DNA of 64,000 nt from Moesziomyces globuligerus (lineage: Eukaryota; Basidiomycota; Ustilaginomycetes; Ustilaginales; Ustilaginaceae), in the NCBI GenBank assembly GCA_030849465.1, contig JARVLF010000016.1, positions 248,001 to 312,000 on the forward strand, written 5' to 3'. The translations under genes were made by a program, and so were the position numbers. Below the pieces are notes generated by a model, which worked only from the letters and a program-made list of their open reading frames with translations, was not told the DNA's origin and did not search any database. Position 1 is the stretch's first letter. Each line of letters opens with the position of its first letter. Of the stretch, positions 37,758-47,025 are shown one piece after another.

Positions 37758-40739
37758 ATGCACATCCCTCATCCCACCTCGCCCGCAGCAGCTGCGACCA
37801 GCGACGACGCTGCCCCGCTGCTCTCGACGCATTCGATCCAGCACACCGCCTCGGAACCCACGGGTGCACTCGCCTCGCCATCCGACCCCGATGCCAGCAA
37901 GAGCAGCTTGCCACCACCGCCTTCGGCCTCCTCGCGCGATGCGTTTGCCAAGCTCCATCCGTCCGGCTCGCACGGCGACGCCGACACCGCCGCATATACC
38001 GCCGCTGCCGCAGCGAGGGCGCGCAGTCTCGACCAGCACGGCAGCTTCGAGGCAGAATTCGACCCCCACGCCTCGGCTTCGCCAGCAGCGCTGCTCAAGA
38101 GCCTGCCCGAGGCCGCATCCAGGACGATCGACAAGACCGTCGACTTGACCGTCGCCGTCCCAGCCAGAACCTTTGACTCGATCAAGGCCAAGCTCGGCTC
38201 GCCCACCACCACCGACAAGAGCAAGAGCGAGATCCCACACAACCTCAGCCAGGCCGAGCGCGATATGAGCTCCAACGGCCAATCCTCGCGGTCAGCCAGC
38301 GCCGTTCAGGCCAAGAAAAGCAAGCCCAAAAAGTCGGGCTCGTTTACGTCGTTCCTACGCGGCCGATCAAATGCCTCCCCCCAGGCCTCGGCGCTCATGC
38401 AGCGCGGTCCGGACAAAGAGGAGCTACCAAGCAGCAAGTCGCTCACGGCGCGCAAGTCGCTGCGCAGAAAGGGGAGCGAGCCGGGCGCAGACGTGGAGGA
38501 GGAGGAAGACGAGCAGGTCGTGCGGCAGAGGATCAGAGACCAGCAGAAGCGCCTGGAAGACCTCGACGAGGCACAGACGCTCGGGCTGCTTCACACACAG
38601 CAGGAGGCGGGCATCGAGCCCTCAGCCTCGCAGCCATCGCCTGCCAAGCCGTCGTGGCGAGGCGTCTTCGGCAATCTCACTGGCTCGCCCGGTGCCACGG
38701 ACGACGAGTCGGACCATGCCGAGGGCTCCACTTCGAGGCGCAGCAACTCCCGTCGTCGTGGCCCTGATCTCAGTCCTGATCGAGATCAGCACAAAGGGAC
38801 CGCGCATGTCGACGATTCAAAGGGCCTGCGTCGAGCCAAGTCGGAGAAACACGCAAAGGCCGGCCGCTCAGCAAGTCGCGGCCGTCATCCTGCACGCTCC
38901 GCATCCGCGTCTCGCGCCGAGCGCACAGATCGCAGCCAAAGCCGGCCGCGCACCGACGCCCATCTCTCGCCTCCGCGCCGCCAGTCGACGACGTGGGCCG
39001 CCAAGCTGCGCACCAAGATCCCCGTCAAGGAGTTCCCTCTGCAGGGCGCCGGCCGCGAGTCCGAGTTCAACCAGGAATGCCCCCTGTGGGCGCGCCAGCC
39101 GTGGAAGTATCTCTACTTTAGCTATTTTGGGCTCAGCGTAGGATTATTCTACCTGCCGCGCTGGGCGGTCGCCTCCCTCTTTCCCTCGCATCGAGGCCGA
39201 CCGGACTGGAGCTGGAAGAAGGCGACCATGGTCAAGCTCTACCGGCACGGCACGCAGCTCACCTTCCGCACGCGCACGAGCCTCGGCCGCGATCTGCAGA
39301 AGGAGGTGCCGCACACCAAGACGGTGCGCTGCAAGTTCACCTGGGTCGAGCCCGTGGGCGAGGCCGACGTGCGCGGAGAGCTGCGGCGCGCGATGCAGAT
39401 GCAGAAGGTGCGACCCCAGCGCACCTGCGGATTCTGGTACGGCGACGTGCCGGAACATGCGCGCAAGCATCGTCACGGCTCGACGAGTCGCACAACGCCG
39501 AACGCGTCCGAGCAGGTGACTCCCTCGACCGAGGCCGAGGAGCGCGGTGCGCCGCGGGAGAGCGAACAGTGCTGCGGAGTGGGTCGGCCCGCCGAACCGG
39601 GCGAGAAGGTGCTCTACCACCTGCACGGCGGTGCCTACTGGATCGGCACCGCGCACGAGAAGGACGTCACCGCGGCCGTCAACACAGAAAGCTTGCGCTA
39701 CATGGCCGAGATCTACAAGCAGCGCGAGTCCAACTCGGCCTCCACGTCCACGCCAGGATCAGAACGGTCGGCGACCTCGGCTACGTACAACGGCAAGCTG
39801 CTGCGCTCCTTCAGCTTAGACTACCGTCTATGCGTGCCTGGTCGGCCGCGCGCCGGATCGTATCCTGCGGCGCTGCTCGATGCGCTCAGCGGCTACCTGT
39901 ACCTGACGCGGGACTTGGGCTTTGCTCCCGAGAACGTGGTGATCGCGGGCGACAGTGCGGGCGGCAATCTCGCGCTGGCGCTGTGCCGGTATCTGCGCGA
40001 CGAGAGGGGGTCGGTGGCGCCGCAGCCGGGCGCATTGCTGTTAATGTCGCCGTGGGTGGATATGTCGCGCTCGCATGCCGGGCCTACGGGCGCACCCAAC
40101 CTGGACTCGACCGTGTATACCAACCAGAAGTCGGACATCATCAGCTCCATGATCGCCTTTCGCAACACGGCCGTTTCGGCGTTTCTCGGCGATCTGCCCG
40201 CGCGCGAGACGTACCGCAATCCGTACGTATCGCCCGTCTCGCTGCAGCTGCCCTTGGAGCGAGGCGGTCAGGAGCCGCACTACGGATTCCACGGATTTCC
40301 CAACAAGATCTACATCACCAGTGGCTCGGCCGAGATCTCGTACGACCAGCATCTGACCCTGGCGCATCGGCTAGCGGCGGGGACGAAGCGAGGCAGACCC
40401 GTGTATGCGGGCGATAGGCTGTCGGCGGGATGCAATGCGAGGGAGATGGCCGAGAGGAGGGAGAGGCCGCGGCCAAAGGAGATGCTCAACTCGGGCAGGG
40501 ATGGGATCGAGGTCACGCCGCTCGAGGAGCTGCGCGGTGCGCCGCTCGAGCTGCAGGCGGCGCGCGACGAGACGGACGACGTGGCCGGACCGCCGCAAGA
40601 GCCCGAGGCGCGCGAGGAGAGGCAGGTGATCTTTGACGAGGTCAAGGACGCCGTGCACGACTACCTCCTCTTCAAGTGGTTCGAGCCCGAGCGCTCCAAC
40701 ACCTGGCGCCGCATCGCTCAATGGATCGACACCTGCTAG
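37758..40739 (+). CDS. Large membrane-linked alpha/beta-hydrolase (hormone-sensitive-lipase-like esterase)
   Basis: Predicted serine esterase or lipase, single exon, 993 aa. Residues 1-430 are disordered, Ser/Ala/Lys/Arg-rich, with a nuclear-like or membrane-binding basic patch (KKSKPKKSGSF). A hydrophobic segment at about 448-475 (WKYLYFSYFGLSVGLFYLPR) probably anchors it to a membrane. The catalytic domain follows: oxyanion motif LYHLHGGAYWIGT (about 618) and nucleophile elbow VIAGDSAGGNLALALCRYL (about 730, Ser in GDSAG). The C-terminal His is probably that in VKDAVHDYLLFKWF. The usual acid residue appears in YITSGSAEISYDQH, where family members often have D/E-x-L-x-D. Nearest families are steryl acetyl hydrolase Say1 and arylacetamide deacetylase, both ER-anchored; the substrate is unknown. 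An insert of about 70 residues separates the catalytic elements near the end. Confidence 0.8.
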   Translation: MHIPHPTSPAAAATSDDAAPLLSTHSIQHTASEPTGALASPSDPDASKSSLPPPPSASSRDAFAKLHPSGSHGDADTAAYTAAAAARARSLDQHGSFEAEFDPHASASPAALLKSLPEAASRTIDKTVDLTVAVPARTFDSIKAKLGSPTTTDKSKSEIPHNLSQAERDMSSNGQSSRSASAVQAKKSKPKKSGSFTSFLRGRSNASPQASALMQRGPDKEELPSSKSLTARKSLRRKGSEPGADVEEEEDEQVVRQRIRDQQKRLEDLDEAQTLGLLHTQQEAGIEPSASQPSPAKPSWRGVFGNLTGSPGATDDESDHAEGSTSRRSNSRRRGPDLSPDRDQHKGTAHVDDSKGLRRAKSEKHAKAGRSASRGRHPARSASASRAERTDRSQSRPRTDAHLSPPRRQSTTWAAKLRTKIPVKEFPLQGAGRESEFNQECPLWARQPWKYLYFSYFGLSVGLFYLPRWAVASLFPSHRGRPDWSWKKATMVKLYRHGTQLTFRTRTSLGRDLQKEVPHTKTVRCKFTWVEPVGEADVRGELRRAMQMQKVRPQRTCGFWYGDVPEHARKHRHGSTSRTTPNASEQVTPSTEAEERGAPRESEQCCGVGRPAEPGEKVLYHLHGGAYWIGTAHEKDVTAAVNTESLRYMAEIYKQRESNSASTSTPGSERSATSATYNGKLLRSFSLDYRLCVPGRPRAGSYPAALLDALSGYLYLTRDLGFAPENVVIAGDSAGGNLALALCRYLRDERGSVAPQPGALLLMSPWVDMSRSHAGPTGAPNLDSTVYTNQKSDIISSMIAFRNTAVSAFLGDLPARETYRNPYVSPVSLQLPLERGGQEPHYGFHGFPNKIYITSGSAEISYDQHLTLAHRLAAGTKRGRPVYAGDRLSAGCNAREMAERRERPRPKEMLNSGRDGIEVTPLEELRGAPLELQAARDETDDVAGPPQEPEAREERQVIFDEVKDAVHDYLLFKWFEPERSNTWRRIAQWIDTC

Positions 40740-40905
40740 CAGCTTGGCACCGGGACACCGCGCTCGGTTGCAGCGGATAGACGCTCGAACGCCATGATGA
40801 TGCTCGATGGCTAGACACGACTCTTGCGATTGATGCATTGTACAATGAGGGGTATGATGTGGCAGGCAGGATACAGGCGTTTGCAGGTGTGCGTGGTTTG
40901 CAAGT

Positions 40906-41916
40906 CTACGATGCGAAAGTGGAGCAGTCTTGGTTGGTGTCGTGCCGGACGGTGTCTTGTGGTGGGATGAAGTCTTGGTTGGTGTCTTGCCAGACCGAGT
41001 CCTGGGGAGCGGCCCAGTCGTCGGTGGTGTCGTTCCAGTCGGAGGCGAGGTGGCCATAGTAGGCGGTGAGGCTGGAGAGCTTGGTGCCTGCGTTGACGTA
41101 CTGGTATTCGACCTTGAGCCTGAGCTTGCCGTGCGTCAGATCGGCGAGCTGCTGGAGGCGGGTGTGTCTGGGGAGGTAGTAGGCGATGTTGTCGGTGCTG
41201 AACGCCTTGCGCACGCGCTCGAAGAGCTCGGCGCCGTCGATGGGCTCTAGCGAGCTCAGAGCATAGCCGAGCTCGTTGTTCTTGTAGTCGACGCCTCCCC
41301 AGGGCGGAGAGAGGAAGACCGCATGCACGTCTTGCACGTCTTTGCGCGTCAGTCCCTTGCACAGCTCTTGGCTTCCTGCCTCGGGAGTCAAGGTGAGCGC
41401 TTCGAGGAGCTGGATGCTGTCCGCCTGGACAAAGGTGATCCTGTCGGCCACGCCGTAGATCTGCGCATTCCATCTCGCGAGTCGGAGCTTGAGGGGATCG
41501 AGTTCGACGGCGATGACGCGGGTGCAGGTCATGGCGAACTGGATGGCGTTGCCACCTGCGCCGGCGAAGAGGTCGACGATGGTGCCGTCGGTGGCGCAGC
41601 GCTTGGCGATGCGAAAGGCGACAGCTTCAGGCGTGATCGAGTACCACGACTGCTCGTCGAGCAGACATCCCGCTGCGTAGAGCGAGAGTAGCGAGAAGCG
41701 CTGACGCCAGTACTTGCGCATGCTGTCGGCGAACATGGTCGGATGCACCAGGCATCTCTGGACCAGATCGCCGTACTCGGCCGCCTCGGACTCGGAGAGC
41801 GACGAGAGGTCCAGCTCCGGATGGTAGGCGCTGAGGTTGAGTCGCGATCCTGCACTCGCGGGCGAAAGATGGTGTGCGTACGAGCCGACGCTCGTCCGTT
41901 TGCGCTTCTTCGCCAT
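40906..41916 (-). CDS. TGS1: Trimethylguanosine synthase Tgs1
   Basis: Nuclear methyltransferase converting m7G caps of snRNA/snoRNA to m2,2,7G using S-adenosylmethionine. Single exon, 336 aa. A short basic N-terminus (MAKKRKRTS) is followed by the Tgs1 lead-in YWRQRFSLLSLYAAGCLLDE with YSITPEAVAFRIAKRC. SAM-binding motif I is IVDLFAGAGGNAIQFA, motif II VIAVELDPLKLRLARWNAQI. The catalytic VFLSPPWGGVDY provides the Trp that stacks on m7G. The catalytic core ends near TAYYGHL. The last ~45 residues are an Asp/Gln/Thr repeat (DSVWQDTNQDF, then DTVRHDTNQDC) encoded by a 45-bp DNA repeat. It is convergent with the esterase gene (167 bp) and divergent from MO25. Confidence 0.93.
   Translation of the reverse strand: MAKKRKRTSVGSYAHHLSPASAGSRLNLSAYHPELDLSSLSESEAAEYGDLVQRCLVHPTMFADSMRKYWRQRFSLLSLYAAGCLLDEQSWYSITPEAVAFRIAKRCATDGTIVDLFAGAGGNAIQFAMTCTRVIAVELDPLKLRLARWNAQIYGVADRITFVQADSIQLLEALTLTPEAGSQELCKGLTRKDVQDVHAVFLSPPWGGVDYKNNELGYALSSLEPIDGAELFERVRKAFSTDNIAYYLPRHTRLQQLADLTHGKLRLKVEYQYVNAGTKLSSLTAYYGHLASDWNDTTDDWAAPQDSVWQDTNQDFIPPQDTVRHDTNQDCSTFAS
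40926..41040. repeat. 45-bp-spaced repeat encoding the Tgs1 C-terminus
   Basis: agtcttggttggtgtcgtgc-type units start at 40926 and 40971 (22 of 25 bases or better identical) with a more diverged third unit at about 41016, spaced exactly 45 bp. On the coding strand each gives a (Q/D)DT(N/T)(Q/D)D-like peptide. Confidence 0.75.
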
Positions 41917-43016
41917 CCCGACCTCAACACCACGTCCGAACGTTGCTGGTGAGCAGCAAGCAAGCGAGCTTCCAGCTGCGCACCAAAGCTAAAAATCTCC
42001 GGGAGCGCAGAGGGTTGCGGCTCTCGGAAGTGGTTACGTGTGGAGGCTGCTGCGTTTTTTCTACATAAGATGCAGTGAGCGATCTCACATTGCCCGAGTG
42101 TGCGCGACGCTCGATGTGGCAGGTCCGAGCTCGGTGTTGTTATCCATCCGGGAGCGCAGCCTGACAACCGCGCCTGGAGCTGGCCGGGCCACGCGCGATG
42201 CCAGCGAGACCGCTTCCGCCATCGCAAGACCGTGGCCCCCGCTCGGATGGCGATCCGTGCACCCTGCTCGAGAAGAGGAAGCCTTAGAAGGCACGAGCTC
42301 ATCTCAGCTCCGGGCGGGAAAGAAGGGTCGGCTGCATATCATCGAGCGAGGCAAGCTGCCGGGAAACGCAAGAGCGCGCCCAGGGGCTACATGTACAGAA
42401 AAGGCGCGCGCACACCGCTCAAGTGGGCGCGAGGCCGGCGAGGTGGGGGAGGGGGCGAGCTCCTATTTTTCTCTCAACTCGCTGTTTGGTGAGGGATGCA
42501 TGCAGGCTCAGGGGAAGTGCAGCTGAGCTGAGCGCCCGGCAGCGGCTCCAAAACAGGCCACAGGCACCCAAGCCGAGCCTGCGCGCGCCAGCGGCCATGC
42601 GCTGGATGGACAGCCGAAACCAACACCACACCACACCGCAAAGACACACAACAATCTTGGCTCCACCCTCGTCTCTGGCCACCAACTGTGCTGTCCCTCC
42701 ACTCGCCCTACTCTACCTGCCAAGCACACCGTCGAGCAGCCTCCTCTCGCCACAGCTGCATCAGCGAAGCGACACCAGGTCGGCAACGCATCCGACAATC
42801 GATACCAACAAGCGCCGCCATCGGAACCGCTCCGACGCCATCTCCTCTCTCACACCAGCAACCGTCGGTGGAAAAGCGCCCACCACGCCTGTCACTGCTC
42901 CGACTCGCTGAGACAGAGCAGTCTTCCAGCGCCTGCGTCAGCGTCACGGCTTCGATCCGAATCGCTCGTCTGGCTCAAAGCCTCGACATCGTCATCACCT
43001 CGCCATCGCCCGGAGG
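41917..43016. promoter_or_regulatory. Divergent promoter region of TGS1 and MO25
   Basis: A 1.1-kb gap between divergent starts. Frames of 60-160 codons occur but none has a domain or splice pattern. The 300 bp before MO25 is C/A-rich (caccacaccacaccgcaaag), typical leader composition. No gene is supported. Confidence 0.45.
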
Positions 43017-44204
43017 ATGCCCCCAATGAATTTCATCTTCAAGAGCAAGTCGCGCACGCCGCAGGAGCTCGTACGCCACCTGCGCGATACCATCGTCCGT
43101 CTCGACGCTTCCTCGGGCACACCACTCGGTGGCAGCAACTCGTCCAACTCGCTCCACTCGCACTACGCCGGCACCAACGGTGCCTCTTCCTCGTCCGTCT
43201 CGGCCGCCTCCTCCTCCTCCATCACCTCTTCCGGCTCCTCCGGCTCCAACTCCGAAGCGCGGCGCAAGGCGGTCGACGAAGTCTCCAAGACGCTCTGCCA
43301 GATCAAAGCCGTGCTCTTTGGCGAGGGCGACGCCGAGCCCCAGCCCGATCAAGTGGCGCAGCTCGCCCAGGAGGTCTATGCGCACGATGTCCTCCAGCTC
43401 CTCGTCGCCCACATTGCCAAGTTCGACTTTGAGGCAAAGAAGGACGTGAGCCAGATCTTCAACGTCCTCCTCCGCAGGCAGATCGGCTCGCGCAGCCCCA
43501 CGGTCGAATACCTCGCCACACGTCCGGACGTCATCTTTGCCGCGCTCCGCGGCTACGAGAATGCAGAGGTGGCGCTCAACACGGGCATGATCCTGCGCGA
43601 GATGCTGCGCCACGAAGCGCTCGCAAAGATCCTCCTCCACAGCGACCGCTTCTACACCTTTCCGGACTACATTGAAACCACGACGTTTGGCATCTCGTGC
43701 GATGCATTTAGCAACTTCAAAGAGACGCTCACCCGACACAAGGCCATGGTCGCCGCCTACCTCGAGGCCAACTACGATCGCTTCTTTGCCACCTACACGG
43801 CGCTGCTCCAGTCGCCCAACTACGTCACCAAACGTCAGAGCCTCAAGCTGCTCGGTGAGATCCTGCTCGATCGCACCAACTTTGCCGTCATGACCAGGTA
43901 CATTGCGAGCGAAGACAACCTCAAGATGATGATGAACCTCCTCCGCGATCGTTCCAAGAACATCCAGTTCGAGGCCTTCCATGTCTTCAAGGTCTTTGTC
44001 GCCAATCCCAAAAAACCTCCCCAGATCGAAAACATCCTCAGGCGAAATCGCGAACGCCTCGTCAAATTCCTCCACGACTTCCACAACGACAAGGACGACG
44101 AACAGTTTGTCGACGAAAAACAGTACGTCCTCCAGATCATCGAGGCAACCGGAAAGTCCCACCAACAACAGCAACAACAAGGCGCCCCCATAGGCGCAAA
44201 GTGA
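43017..44204 (+). CDS. HYM1: MO25/CAB39-like scaffold (Hym1)
   Basis: Armadillo-like scaffold that activates GCK/Ste20-type kinases in the RAM/MOR pathway controlling polarity and cell separation. Single exon, 395 aa from the ATG at 43017 (MPPMNFIFKSKSRTP); a second in-frame ATG at 43026 would give 392 aa and the family-like MNFIF start. Core landmarks: QELVRHLRDTIVRL, IFNVLLRRQIGSRSPTVEYL, CGxML-like NTGMILREMLRHEALAKILL, TFGISCDAFSNFKETLTRHK, YVTKRQSLKLLGEILLDR, FEAFHVFKVFVANPKKPPQI and KFLHDFHNDKDDEQFVDEKQ. A Ser/Asn/Gly insert of about 45 residues (SNSSNSLHSHYAGTNGASSS) splits the first repeat. It ends with a short Gln run (HQQQQQQGAP). It is convergent with SWI1. Confidence 0.94.
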   Translation: MPPMNFIFKSKSRTPQELVRHLRDTIVRLDASSGTPLGGSNSSNSLHSHYAGTNGASSSSVSAASSSSITSSGSSGSNSEARRKAVDEVSKTLCQIKAVLFGEGDAEPQPDQVAQLAQEVYAHDVLQLLVAHIAKFDFEAKKDVSQIFNVLLRRQIGSRSPTVEYLATRPDVIFAALRGYENAEVALNTGMILREMLRHEALAKILLHSDRFYTFPDYIETTTFGISCDAFSNFKETLTRHKAMVAAYLEANYDRFFATYTALLQSPNYVTKRQSLKLLGEILLDRTNFAVMTRYIASEDNLKMMMNLLRDRSKNIQFEAFHVFKVFVANPKKPPQIENILRRNRERLVKFLHDFHNDKDDEQFVDEKQYVLQIIEATGKSHQQQQQQGAPIGAK

Positions 44205-44397
44205 TCCCATCCCCAAAAAGTCTTCCTCCATCATCCCCTCGGCCTCGATCCTCTAGCCTCGCCTTCGCCCCCTCGATCGCCGCTGCTTCGCTTGTACTCT
44301 CGCCACACCCTCCCGCGCAATCCCATCCCTCTCTCTCTCGGCGTGAATTGCACTGTGATTGATTGCACTGGATGCAGGCGCTGCATCTCGTCCTTGC

Positions 44398-46990
44398 TTA
44401 GCCGGACGCGATGAGCGCGTAGAGCTCTTCGGCAAGCACGCCATCCAGATCATGCGTGGCGAGCACCTCGACGACGCCGTCCTCGTCGTTGAGCAGTAGA
44501 CCGATCTGGCGCTTGCCCACCTTGCTCGCCGCGCCGGCCTCGCCGAGTCCGAAGCCGAGCAGCGCCGGAGCGCCAAACATGTCGTGTCCGTCCGAGATGA
44601 GTCGGAGCGCCTCGACGAGCCGGCGGCAGAGCACGCTGAACGGATTGCGCGAAAACTCGGGTGTGGCGCGCGCGAGCTTCTTGACGATGCGCAGCACGAT
44701 GCCCGCCAGACCGGGCTTGCTCCTCAGCCGCAGCTTGACCGCGGGCGGCGCGAGGAACGCCAGGTTGTACAGGCACATGGCGAGGCGCTCGCAGTAGCCC
44801 AACCGATGCTCCGTATTGAGCACCTTGAAGTCGGCCTCGCTCATGGGCAGCATGCGCACCAGCTCGTCGACCACCTTCTCGATATCCCGCCCCGGAACCG
44901 CATCGCCCATCACCTCGCGATTGTCGTCCGGCAGCGCAAGTTTCGACAGCGCATCCAACGCCAGATCCGCATGGTACGGAATCCGCCGGATCACGCCCGG
45001 CACCGCCGCCCCCGCAGGCAGCGTCGCGGCCAGATCCGCAATCTCGGCTGCATGGTCCAGCTCCTCCACCGCCTCCGCATCCAGCACAAACGACGCTAGC
45101 AGCTCAAACAGCGCACGCACCGTCTCGCCGCTCTGCCGCCGCAGCATCAGCGCCTCGCCGGCCAGATTCGAGACGATGACCACCGCCTCCTTGCGCACGC
45201 GCAGCGCCTCGGCCGTCGTGAACACCGTGCTGCGACCTCCTTCGTCGCCGTCGTCGGCTGCTCCGCCCCGCGTCTCCGCACGTATCCGCTCCGCATCGCA
45301 CGCGCACAGCTCCACCAGCGTCCGCAGCAGCTGCGGCGTCGCGTTGAAGAAGCCGACGTTCTCCGGCATCGTGCTGAAGTTCTTGAGGATCGTCAGCACC
45401 GTCAGCGCTCGTGCCGCCGCCTGCTCCGTCGCCCGCTCGTGCTCCGACTCGACGCCGCTGGTCGACATCGCCCCCTCGACAGCCTCCGGGCCCGCTGCCG
45501 TCGTCGCTGTCGTCGTCGCCGACCAAACAGACGACCCAGCCTCGCTGCCGCCGCTCGCCACGCTGCCCGCGGTCGAGCGAGACCTCGGCGCTCTTCTGCG
45601 TCGCCAGACCCTCAGCTCCGCCTCCTCCTCTGCGGCAGCCGTGATCCAGTCGCGGTAGGTCGGCAGCGACGCAAGGCCTCCCTCGCGCCGCACACGCTTG
45701 GCCGCCGGCGGCGCGACCTCGTCGTCCTGCACCGGCACGAAGCACGACTCGGTGAGCACCTCCAGCAGCTCGTCTAGCAGGTCCTCGCATGCCGCGAGTC
45801 CAAACTGGAAGTTGGGCGCCGCGCCGACGCCCGCCGAGAGGATGAGCAGCGCGTTGAGCGCATACGCCACCTCGTAGTCGAGCCGCGAGCGCAGCGACAT
45901 GACGAGCGCCTGCACGTCCACCAGCCCGAGTTCGCGCAGCGTCCGTGGCCGGCCGCGCGACAACATCGCCGGCGCATACTGCGACTCGACCAGCGACAGG
46001 TCCCAGCCGCCGTACGTGTGCACGTCCCGCCGGATGGGCAGATACTCGATCTTGTGCTTCTGCGGTGGCGCCGGCGGCGCAAGGAGCTGCGACGTGCCCG
46101 GCACCAGCTGCTTCTCGGGCTGCGGCGCCGGCACGACGGAGGCAGAAGAAGCAGCGACGGGCGGCTGCGCCGCCGAGCCCACGCCGTTCGCACCCTCGCC
46201 CAGTAGCGGCATCGGCGGCTTCACATCGAGGCCACTCGCCGCAGGCAGGGTGGCAACCATGCTCTCCGTCTTCTTGCGCTTCTTCTTCGGCTTCGGCTCC
46301 GGCTTGGCTCCCATCGTCGGCGTCTGCGGCGCTGTCCCGTTGATCTGCGACTTGGTCGGAGACGGCGGCCCTCCCATGCCAGGCTGCGAAGGCCACTGCG
46401 GCACCCCATCTGCGCCCGATTGGTCCGGAGTCGGCGCTTGTTGTTGGAAAGGCGACTGCTGCTGCTGCGCCAGCATCTGACCAGGGTCGTTGAACAGCCC
46501 TGGATGCGCGCCAGGCATCGTCCCAGGCAGGCCCTGGCTGCTGGCCGGAGAAGCTTGGCCTGGCATCGCACGCGGCATGCCCGGCATGCCGGTCTGCCCC
46601 TGACCTGCTTGCGACGGAGGCACGACGCCCATCGTGCCGCCAGCCCCAGCTGATGCAGGCTGCGATTGTTGGAAGGGCGGCGGCTGCTGTGCCGAGCCAT
46701 CGGCGGCTGCGGATGTCGGCGCCTGCTGTTGTTGCTGCGGCTGCGGCTGCTGTTGCTGCTGCTGCTGTTTCATCATCATCTGCCTTGTAGCTTGCTGCAT
46801 GGCAACGAATCGCTCTCGAGCCTGCTGGGAGGTGATTCGACCCGTCGCGACAAGATGCTGCAGCTGAAGCATCTGCTGATGCAGGTTGGCGGGCAAGTTG
46901 GCTGGCGTCACGGGCGCCTGCGCGTTGGGTCGGTTGGCGCCAGGTTGCCCCGGGCCGTTCGATTCCTGTGCCCCTGGCTGTGGTTGCTGC

Positions 46991-47025
<35 letters not shown>

